Source of the DNA: DUEL01 sp964580565
Lineage (GTDB): Bacteria; Chloroflexota; Anaerolineae; B4-G1; DUEL01
NCBI GenBank assembly: GCA_964580565.1
Contig: CAZOLN010000082.1
Coordinates: forward strand, 1 to 12,592
Reading direction: 5' to 3'
Length of the DNA: 12,592 bases
Position 1 is the stretch's first letter. Every line of letters starts with the position of its first letter. The notes beneath the pieces were generated by a model. That model worked only from the letters and a program-made list of their open reading frames with translations. It did no database searches and was not told the DNA's origin. The position numbers were made by a program, and so were the translations under genes. Positions 7,134 through 12,592 of the stretch are shown one piece after another.

Positions 7134-8345
7134 ATGCGCAAGTCTTTCTTCGTGGCCGCGATGGCGGCCCTTCTGATCGCAGCAGTCGGCTGCCAGAGCG
7201 CAGCAACGCCGAGCCCGACACCGACGGCGGCGCCCACCCCCGCGCCGACCCGCCCCACCTCCACCACACCGCCATCTGAGGGGGCCTGCTACGCCATTCC
7301 CCCCGTCTCCGATGCGGACTGGGTGCGGGGCCTAGCCGACGCCCCCATCACCCTCATCGAGTACGCGGACTTCCAGTGACCAGGATGCGCGGGGATCGAC
7401 CCCGTGCTGGCGTCTCTGGTAGAGGCGCACGAAGGTGAAATCCTGTTCGTCTATCGCCACTTCCCGCTGACCTTCCACGACAAGTCGGCGCTCACCGCCG
7501 AGGCGGCGGAGGCCGCCGGGGCCCAGGGGGCCTTCTGGGAGATGCACGACCTGCTCTTCCAGCGATACGCAGAATGGGCCAACCTCCCGGTCGACCAGGC
7601 GCTCGATGTAATGGTCAACTACGCCAAAGAGTTGGATCTGGACACCGAGCAGTTTCGACAAGATCTGGAAAACCACACCTACCTGCAGAAGGTGCAGGAA
7701 AGCCTCGAAGAGGCCAAGCGGCTGAACCTGCCGGGCACGCCGACCTTCTTCGTCAACGGCCGGATGTACCCCTTCGGCCTGGGCCTTTCCGGCCAGGCCT
7801 TGGAGTTCTTCATCCAGTTGAGCAAGGAGGCACCGCCGCCCTACGACGCTCCTCCCCCCCAGGTCATCGATCCCGAACGTCAGTACCTCGCCACCATCCG
7901 CACCACTCAGGGGGACATCGTGGTCGAACTGTACCCCGGCCAATCGCCGATCAACGTCAACCAGTTCGTGTTCCTGGCTCAGGAAGGATGGTACGACGGC
8001 AACTCCTTCTTCCGGGTCATCACCGATACCGCCATCCTGAGCGGAGACCCGACCGACACCGGCATCTTGATGGACCCCGGCTACCGATGTGAGATCGAGA
8101 TCTCTCCCGACCTGAAGTTCGACGCCGAGGGGATCGTCGGTCTGGTCAACACGACCCGAGGGACCACGAGCAGCCAGTTCTTCATCACCCTCAGCCCGCA
8201 ACCGGACCTCGACGGCCACTTCACCATCATCGGCAAGGTGATCGAAGGGCTGGACGTGGTCCGCGCGCTTACCCCTCCCGACGCGGCAGATCCGGAGGCC
8301 ACGCCGGGAGATCGAATCGAAACCATCGTCATCGAGGAGCAGTGA
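7134..8345 (+). CDS. Selenocysteine-containing lipoprotein: DsbA-like thioredoxin domain fused to cyclophilin-type PPIase
   Basis: 403 residues if the in-frame TGA at 7377-7379 is read as selenocysteine (residue 82). Residues 1-20 form a lipoprotein signal with AAVGC (lipidated Cys20), then a Thr/Pro-rich linker to about 48. The DsbA-like domain (about 55-232) has EYADFQ-Sec-PGC, so the redox site is Sec82-Pro-Gly-Cys85 where homologues have CxxC, then YRHFPLTFHDKSA and the cis-Pro loop GTPTFFVNG (201-209). The cyclophilin domain (about 250-402) has TTQGDIVVELYP, SFFRV, SSQFFITL and FTIIGKVIEGLDVV. Expected role: thiol-disulfide exchange and prolyl isomerisation on exported proteins at the outer face of the membrane. 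In the PPIase site the Arg of FFRV and the Phe of SSQFF are kept, but the positions matching CypA Phe60, Gln63 and His126 appear changed. Extra Cys52 and Cys319 occur. The frame is identical on both sides of the TGA and no ribosome site precedes any downstream start. Alternatives are a sequencing error or a true nonsense mutation. Confidence 0.87.
7377..7410 (+). promoter_or_regulatory. Selenocysteine UGA codon and candidate bacterial SECIS hairpin
   Basis: Directly after TGA (7377-7379), GCGCGGGG (7387-7394) pairs with CCCCGTGC (7400-7407) in an 8-bp stem (one G-U) around the loop ATCGA (7395-7399). An alternative lower stem pairs CCAG (7380-7383) with CTGG (7407-7410) across a one-sided bulge. 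The apical loop begins about 16 nt after the TGA, which fits the known range for bacterial SECIS elements that bind SelB. Opening the top G-C pair would put a G first in the loop, as the general bacterial model expects. The hairpin lies wholly inside the coding sequence. Confidence 0.72.
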
Positions 8346-9580
8346 CCCGCCTGGAGTTCGATAAGGAAGGGATGAGGACAGAGCATCTAGAGGGGGGAGA
8401 TCGAGGTCTCCCTCCTCTACCCCATCCTCTCTGGTGGACCATCATCTTCGCCGGGCTGATCGCCGCGCTGGCGACCCTCCTGCTCGGCTCGATCGTGCTG
8501 CTTCTTCTTCCCGACGACGGCCTCCAGGCCGCGATGCAGGTACGGCAGGGGGTTGGGATGATCGGCCTGGGCATCGGCCTGCTCGGGCTCGCGACGGGAA
8601 TGGGCTGGCGACTTGCAAGAGGCAGGCCCCCCACCCCGTTCTCCCCCCGCCGGACGTGGCCCCTGCTGCTTGCGTTCCTCGTCGCCACCGCCGCAGGGTC
8701 TGCGCTCTCCCTCACCTCCTCGTCGCCCACCCCTCTGGCCGTTCTGGGCACCGTGGCGATGATGCTCCTCCCCGCCCTAGCACTGAGCGCGATGGGCCGG
8801 GTGATGGAAGGAAAGGGGGGGACCTGGGAGGACGTGCTAGGGGGCCTCATCGCCGGGGCCTCCCTGGGCACAGGTGCCGCCGCGGCGGTGGAAGTCGGGC
8901 TGGCGACCCTGGCGGTCCTGCTCCTCCTTGGCTACGCGCTCCTCTCAGGCCACCCCGTCGACCTGGGGAGCCTGATGGAACAGATGCAACAGCCAGGCTT
9001 TCTGACAGATCCCCAGGCCATCGCGAACCTGATGAAACCGCCCATCCTCCTGCTGATCCTCCTCGCCTTCGCCGTCGTCGTGCCGCTGGTGGAGGAGACG
9101 GCGAAGACCCTCGGCGTGGGCCTGCTGGGGCGGTGGTTGCGGCCCGACCCGGCGCGGGCCTTCCTCCTGGGGATCGCCTCCGGCGCTGGCTTCGCCCTGG
9201 CCGAGAACGTGCTCAACGTCCCCCTCTTCATAGGCTCCACCTGGATCGGGGGCGTCCTCAGCCGGGTGTTGGCCACGCTGATGCACTGCGCCACCGGCGG
9301 GCTGATGGGCTGGGGATGGGGAGAACTATGGTCCGCCCGGAAGCCGGGCCATCTGGCCCTGGCCTATCTGGGCGCGGTGAGCGTCCACGGGCTGTGGAAC
9401 GGCCTGGCGGTGATCGCAACGATGAGCGGCATCGCTCTGACGGGGACGGAGGCCCCTATCAGGACGCTCGTCCTCAGCGCAGTGGTCGGGATCAGCGGCC
9501 TCGTTCTTCTCCTGATAGCGGGTCTCTGTCTGATCGGGGTGGTGTGGGCCGGTCGATCCCTGGCCCGCCGTGCTCCCTGA
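8342..9580 (+). CDS. PrsW-like intramembrane metalloprotease
   Basis: 412 residues, strongly hydrophobic with about 9-10 membrane segments (for example 32-56, 71-90, 107-125, 133-151, 234-262, 303-325, 338-358, 376-403). The C-terminal half carries the PrsW family signature: VEETAK (Glu251-Glu252, Lys255), a second Glu in FALAEN (Glu288), His315 in LATLMH and His349 in SVHGLWN, the likely metal-binding and catalytic set. PrsW of Bacillus starts regulated cleavage of an anti-sigma factor; no anti-sigma gene is nearby, so the substrate here is unknown. The GTG at 8342 overlaps the selenoprotein stop (GTGA) with GAGGAG just upstream (8334-8339), suggesting translational coupling; ATG 8372 with AAGGAAGG before it is an alternative. 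The N-terminal 230 residues precede the conserved core and are less recognisable. The last 89 bp overlap the glycosyltransferase gene on the other strand. Confidence 0.85.
   Translation: MTRLEFDKEGMRTEHLEGGDRGLPPLPHPLWWTIIFAGLIAALATLLLGSIVLLLLPDDGLQAAMQVRQGVGMIGLGIGLLGLATGMGWRLARGRPPTPFSPRRTWPLLLAFLVATAAGSALSLTSSSPTPLAVLGTVAMMLLPALALSAMGRVMEGKGGTWEDVLGGLIAGASLGTGAAAAVEVGLATLAVLLLLGYALLSGHPVDLGSLMEQMQQPGFLTDPQAIANLMKPPILLLILLAFAVVVPLVEETAKTLGVGLLGRWLRPDPARAFLLGIASGAGFALAENVLNVPLFIGSTWIGGVLSRVLATLMHCATGGLMGWGWGELWSARKPGHLALAYLGAVSVHGLWNGLAVIATMSGIALTGTEAPIRTLVLSAVVGISGLVLLLIAGLCLIGVVWAGRSLARRAP
8388..8419 (+). other. 13-bp hairpin within the first codons of the PrsW-like gene
   Basis: TAGAGGGGGGAGA (8388-8400) pairs with TCTCCCTCCTCTA (8407-8419) through 13 consecutive pairs including one G-U, around a 6-nt loop. 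It begins 43 nt after the selenoprotein stop and 16 nt after the alternative ATG of the PrsW-like gene. It is followed by a CCCC run, not by T residues, so it is not a classical terminator. It could slow translation or set the ratio of the two products; this is inference. Confidence 0.6.
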
Positions 9581-10718
9581 CGACCGCCTCCCACCGATCC
9601 AACGCCGCCTCTAGATCGTACCGGGTCGCCACGAACCGGCTTCCGGCCCGTCCCAGCCGTTCCCGCTCCGCCGGATCGGTCAACAGCCGCACCACCGCCT
9701 CGGCGAAACCGTCCGGCTCATCCGCGACCAGCAGGTGCTCCCCCGGCGTCCCCCCCACGCCGTGGTTGCTCACCGAGGTCGCCACCACCGGCACCCCCGC
9801 CGCCAGCGCGTCCAGCACCTTCTGCAGCAGTCCCCCCGCCACCAAGAGCGGCGAGACGCAGACCGCCGCCGCCCGATACCAGGGGGCCAGGTCGGGCACG
9901 TAGCCGGTGACGAAGACGCGCTCCCCGTCGTGGAAGGCCCGGATCTCCGCAGGAGGGCCGTAGCCGACCACGTAGAAGCGGGCCTGAGGGACCCGGGTCA
10001 GCACCTTCGGCCACACCCGCTCCAGGAACCAGCGAACCGCCTCCACGTTGAAGGAACGGTACATCGCCCCCACGAAGAGGACGTTGGGTCCCGGAGGCAC
10101 GGCGGGCTCCACCTCGTCGACGGAGAGGGCCGGGTTCAGCGGCAACAGGACGACCGGCCGATCGCCGCAGCGGGGGGCCAGGAGCCGTCGGTCCCCTTCG
10201 GAGATGGCGGCGACCAGGTCGTACCGACGGCAGAGCCAGGGCTCCAACCGGCGGAAAACCCAGGCGAGGGTGCGCAGCCCACCCCGACGGAGGCCCCGGG
10301 CCCGCGTGGCCTGCTGCTCCAGCAGGAACCAGTTGACGTCGTGGGGGCGGAAGGTGGTGAACGGACGGCGCAGCCCCAGGAGGACGACGGCCGTCTGGGC
10401 GAACTCCACCAGAACCTGGTCGGGTTGCCACTCCCGCAGCGCGCGGGCCGCCGCCCGACGGAGGGCCAGGTAACTGCGGGGGAGTGCGAGCAAGCGAGGG
10501 CCGGTCAGCGCGGTGTGGTGCGGCACGGTGCGCACGGCCTCGCATAGGGAAGCGACCTCCTCCATCAGCGGGGCCTCCTCCCGCCGCATCCGCGCGACCA
10601 GCAGGAGCCGATGGCCCCGGCGATGGAGAGCCTTCATCAAGCGGAAGACCCCCTGGCCCCCGGCGTGGCCCACGGACGGGGCGGGGAACTCTTTGTAGAC
10701 GACCAAAATGCGGGCCAC
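9492..10718 (-). CDS. GT4-family glycosyltransferase
   Basis: 408 residues with a two-Rossmann-fold GT-B layout. The N-terminal half begins ILVVYKEFPAPSVGHAGGQG and includes FRPHDVNWF (123-131). The C-terminal nucleotide-sugar half shows VLFVGAMYRSFNVEAVRWF (213-231), FYVVGYGPP (248-256), a VFVTGYVPDLAPWYRAA stretch (268-284), and the donor loop GGLLQKVLDALAAGVPVVAT (295-314). The usual Glu of that loop is Asp303. It most likely transfers a sugar from a nucleotide donor in the cytoplasm during glycan, polysaccharide or glycolipid synthesis; donor and acceptor cannot be read from the sequence. The start is GTG 10718 with GGAGGT (10727-10722, minus strand) only 3 nt away; no better start exists. 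It begins 12 nt after the RNase J stop, so it is probably in the same operon. The last ~25 residues (rich in Arg, Asp, Pro) overlap the PrsW-like gene and are probably not conserved. Confidence 0.88.
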   Translation of the reverse strand: MARILVVYKEFPAPSVGHAGGQGVFRLMKALHRRGHRLLLVARMRREEAPLMEEVASLCEAVRTVPHHTALTGPRLLALPRSYLALRRAAARALREWQPDQVLVEFAQTAVVLLGLRRPFTTFRPHDVNWFLLEQQATRARGLRRGGLRTLAWVFRRLEPWLCRRYDLVAAISEGDRRLLAPRCGDRPVVLLPLNPALSVDEVEPAVPPGPNVLFVGAMYRSFNVEAVRWFLERVWPKVLTRVPQARFYVVGYGPPAEIRAFHDGERVFVTGYVPDLAPWYRAAAVCVSPLLVAGGLLQKVLDALAAGVPVVATSVSNHGVGGTPGEHLLVADEPDGFAEAVVRLLTDPAERERLGRAGSRFVATRYDLEAALDRWEAVVREHGGPGIDRPTPPRSDRDPLSGEERGR

Positions 10719-10730
10719 CGGACCTCCGGC

Positions 10731-12386
10731 TTACTCCTCCAGCGTCACCACGATCAGTTCCGGCCGGTTCTTGGTCTCCTTGTAGAAGAAATTGGAGAGG
10801 GCCCGTCGGACCTCCCGCTCGGCGGTCGCGGCCGGGGTCCCCGGCGAGATGGACCGCACGGTCTGGCGCACGACCTCCTCCGCCTTCTCCGCTATCTCCT
10901 TGGCGATCCGCTCGGTCACGAAACCCCGCAGCACGATGCGCGGCTTCCCCAGCAGGACGGACCGCCGGGGGCTGTAGCGCAGGACCACCACACAGACGCC
11001 CGCCATCGCCAACGTCTCCCGCGCTCGGATCACCGCCGGTTCGATCCCCTCCCCCACCCAGGAGCCGTCCACGAAGACGTAGCCGCCAGGGACGCGGGGA
11101 CCGACCTGGATCTGGTCCCCCTTGAAACTCAAGAGGTAACCGTTCTCCACCACGGCGATCCGCTCCGGCGGGAACCCCAGTTCCACCGCCAGTTTGGCGT
11201 GCTGCTTCAGGTGGCGCAGCTCGCCGTGAATGGGCACGAAGTTGCGCGGGCGGACGATGTTAAGGAGCAGTTTCTGTTCCTCCTGGCTGGCGTGGCCGGA
11301 GACGTGGACCGGTGCGATGGGGTCGTAGATCACATCGGCCCCCTTCTGGAAGAGGCGGTTGATCACCCGGTGGATCATCTCCTCGTTGCCGGGGATGGTG
11401 TGAGAGGAGAGGACCACCGTGTCGCCCGGCTCGATGCGCAGGGAGGAATGGCGCCCCAGCGCCAAGCGGCTGAGGACGGCGGTCGGTTCGCCCTGGGCGC
11501 CGGTCGCCAGGATCAGCACTTCCTCCGGGGGAAGCCGGTCGATCTCCTTCAGGGGGATCTGCATCCCCTCGGGGATCTGGAGGTACCCCAGTTTCTTGGC
11601 CATCTTCACGTTCTCGGCCATCGTCGTACCGGCGATGGCCACCTTCCGCCTGTACCGGGCGCCGACGTCGATGGTCTGCTGGATGCGGGAGATCAGGGAG
11701 GCGAAGGTGGCGATGATCACCCGCCCCGGCGCGCGGCGCATCACCGCGTCCAGCGCCTCGGTGACCACCTGCTCGGAGGGGGTGATCCCCTCCTCGGTCG
11801 CGTTGGTGCTGTCGGAGAGAAGGACCAGCACCCCTCGCCGCGAGAACTCCGCCAGTTTGGCAAAGTCGGTCGGCTGCCCGTCCACCGGGGTATGGTCGAA
11901 CTTGAAGTCGCCGGAATGGACGATCAACCCGGCCGGCGTGGTGATCCCCAGCCCGACCGTGTCCGGAATGGAGTGGCAGACGTGGAACGGCTCGACGGTG
12001 AACGGACCGATCCGTATCTCATCGCCCGGAGCGAAGGTGTGAAGGGTCACGTCCCTCAGAAGATGGGCCTGCTTCAGTTTGACCTCGATGAGGCCGCGGG
12101 TCAGGCGGGTGGCGTAGACGGGGACGTTGAAATCCCGCAGGACAAAGGGCAGCGCCCCGATGTGGTCCTCGTGGCCGTGGGTGATGATGATGGCCCGGAT
12201 GTACTCCTTCTTTTCCTTTAAATAGCCGTAGTCGGGGATGATGAAATCCACCCCGTACATATCCGACTCGGGGAACATCAGCCCGGCGTCGATGATCAGG
12301 ATGTTACGACCGTACTCGATGGCCATCATGTTCTTACCTACCTCCCCCAGGCCACCGATGGGGAGAATGGAGAGTTTGTCTGCCAT
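10731..12386 (-). CDS. rnj: Ribonuclease J
   Basis: 551 residues, the normal length for RNase J, a zinc-dependent metallo-beta-lactamase/beta-CASP nuclease with 5'-3' exonuclease and endonuclease activity in mRNA decay and RNA maturation. Visible motifs: LPIGGLGEVGKNM near the N-terminus, metal site THGHEDHIG (His70, His72, Asp74, His75), CHSIPD (His138), HSGDFKFDHTP (Asp160), the beta-CASP part with SDSTNA and ATFAS (191-230), ATGAQGEP (294-301), SSHTIPGNE (327-335), HVSGHAS (361-367) and the last metal His387 in PIHGELRHL. The C-terminal domain (about 450-551) is complete. Start ATG 12386 is chosen because AAGGAG (12398-12393, minus strand) lies 6 nt upstream; an in-frame GTG at 12440 would fall just beyond the -10 box and so before the transcription start. 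It leads an operon with the glycosyltransferase. Confidence 0.97.
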   Translation of the reverse strand: MADKLSILPIGGLGEVGKNMMAIEYGRNILIIDAGLMFPESDMYGVDFIIPDYGYLKEKKEYIRAIIITHGHEDHIGALPFVLRDFNVPVYATRLTRGLIEVKLKQAHLLRDVTLHTFAPGDEIRIGPFTVEPFHVCHSIPDTVGLGITTPAGLIVHSGDFKFDHTPVDGQPTDFAKLAEFSRRGVLVLLSDSTNATEEGITPSEQVVTEALDAVMRRAPGRVIIATFASLISRIQQTIDVGARYRRKVAIAGTTMAENVKMAKKLGYLQIPEGMQIPLKEIDRLPPEEVLILATGAQGEPTAVLSRLALGRHSSLRIEPGDTVVLSSHTIPGNEEMIHRVINRLFQKGADVIYDPIAPVHVSGHASQEEQKLLLNIVRPRNFVPIHGELRHLKQHAKLAVELGFPPERIAVVENGYLLSFKGDQIQVGPRVPGGYVFVDGSWVGEGIEPAVIRARETLAMAGVCVVVLRYSPRRSVLLGKPRIVLRGFVTERIAKEIAEKAEEVVRQTVRSISPGTPAATAEREVRRALSNFFYKETKNRPELIVVTLEE

Positions 12387-12430
12387 TCCGGGCTCCTTTC
12401 GCTCCATAGTGGGTATGATCGACCGGTAGA

Positions 12431-12459
12431 ATAGTAGCACGGGAAGGGAGGGCTGTCAA
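12431..12459 (-). promoter_or_regulatory. Promoter of the RNase J operon
   Basis: On the minus strand a perfect -35 box TTGACA (12459-12454) is 17 nt from TACTAT (12436-12431), with TGC directly before the -10 box (extended -10). The predicted start near 12424 gives a leader of about 38 nt carrying the AAGGAG ribosome site. This placement rules out the GTG at 12440 as the translation start. Confidence 0.8.
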
Positions 12460-12492
12460 AAATTCACCCGGCGACCCGTCCGACAGGGACCT

Positions 12493-12542
12493 AGCGTAGC
12501 AATTGTGCAATCAGAGCCCTGACCGTTCAAAAGGGCTACGCT
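12493..12542. repeat. Nested, mutually exclusive inverted repeats upstream of RNase J
   Basis: AGCGTAGC (12493-12500) is the reverse complement of GCTACGCT (12535-12542). Inside it AGCCCT (12515-12520) pairs with AGGGCT (12532-12537), sharing three bases with the outer arm, so only one stem can be complete at a time. The segment is less GC-rich than the rest of the window. It could be a leader of a gene to the right, an operator, or the end of a mobile element; no known family is recognised. Confidence 0.5.
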
Positions 12543-12543
12543 C

Positions 12544-12592
12544 ATGTCTAGCACAGTGTACATGCTGAGTTATGAAGCGTCCCGATCGGGAC
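12544..12592 (+). CDS. Possible 5' end of a divergent gene (partial, runs off the window)
   Basis: An ATG at 12544 opens 16 codons (MSSTVYMLSYEASRSG) that stay open to the window edge. AAGGG (12531-12535) lies 8 nt upstream and could serve as a ribosome site. The product is not recognised and the length is far too short to judge; a chance open frame is quite possible. If real, it is transcribed away from RNase J and the inverted repeats at 12493-12542 would form its leader or control region. Confidence 0.25.
   Translation, partial: MSSTVYMLSYEASRSG
12579..12592. repeat. 14-bp perfect palindrome at the window edge
   Basis: GTCCCGATCGGGAC reads the same on both strands and ends exactly at the last base, so the full repeat may be longer. 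It may be part of a dispersed palindromic repeat or lie within the possible gene starting at 12544. Confidence 0.55.

Noticed and set aside
7134..7379. Short 81-residue lipoprotein ending at the TGA as a complete gene
   Set aside because: The last residues EYADFQ are the strand that leads directly into a DsbA active site, and the continuation is found in the same frame right after the TGA.
7404..8345. Independent gene starting at GTG 7404 downstream of the TGA
   Set aside because: No ribosome site precedes it and it would start in the middle of the thioredoxin fold, missing the first strand and both active-site positions. A readthrough selenoprotein explains both halves.
12387..12440. RNase J N-terminal extension starting at GTG 12440
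   Set aside because: That GTG lies 4 nt upstream of the -10 box on the coding strand, before the predicted transcription start, and the extension has no family similarity; ATG 12386 has a proper ribosome site.

Overview
The window looks like a chromosomal segment from a GC-rich member of the Chloroflexota, probably an Anaerolineae-like or related lineage. The grounds are high GC throughout, two neighbouring exported proteins ending in the aromatic-Tyr/Val-Tyr-Leu-Pro-Leu-Val type tail familiar from Chloroflexota exoproteins, and the general character of PriA, RNase J and the thioredoxin-cyclophilin lipoprotein. The assignment is inferred from protein character, not from a search. There is no transposase, CRISPR array, rRNA or tRNA that I can see, and no gene-free stretch exceeds 300 bases.

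Left part (1-5354, plus strand): the 3' end of an exported protein (1-84), a perfect 14-bp hairpin (106-135), then a consensus-like promoter (212-239) placed so close to the GTG at 247 that the transcript would be essentially leaderless. It drives a secreted subtilisin-family (S8, KP43-like) protease with a duplicated prodomain, followed 14 nt later by the replication-restart helicase PriA. PriA ends tail to tail with a minus-strand L-lactate permease (5377-6915).

Centre (6916-9580): a divergent intergenic region carries promoters for the permease and for a plus-strand pair of genes. The first gene (7134-8345) is the highlight of the window. It is a lipoprotein with a DsbA-type thioredoxin domain fused to a cyclophilin-type prolyl isomerase domain, and its active-site CxxC is encoded as TGA-Pro-Gly-Cys. 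The frame stays open on both sides of the TGA, and a stable hairpin lies immediately 3' of it in the position of a bacterial SECIS element. I read it as a selenoprotein (Sec82) that an ordinary gene caller would split into a short lipoprotein and a truncated 'thioredoxin/PPIase'. Its stop overlaps the GTG of a PrsW-like intramembrane metalloprotease (8342-9580), so the two are probably co-translated.

Right part (9492-12592): on the minus strand, RNase J (start 12386) with a clean extended -10 promoter leads a two-gene unit with a GT4 glycosyltransferase (10718 to 9492). The glycosyltransferase 3' end overlaps the end of the PrsW-like gene by 89 bp in antisense. Beyond the RNase J promoter the last ~130 bases are visibly less GC-rich and hold nested inverted repeats, a 14-bp palindrome cut by the window edge, and a possible start of a plus-strand gene.

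Functionally, three of the genes point to envelope and extracellular protein quality control: the secreted protease, the selenocysteine thiol oxidoreductase/prolyl isomerase, and the PrsW-like protease. The others are housekeeping (PriA, RNase J), organic-acid uptake (lactate permease) and surface glycan synthesis (glycosyltransferase).
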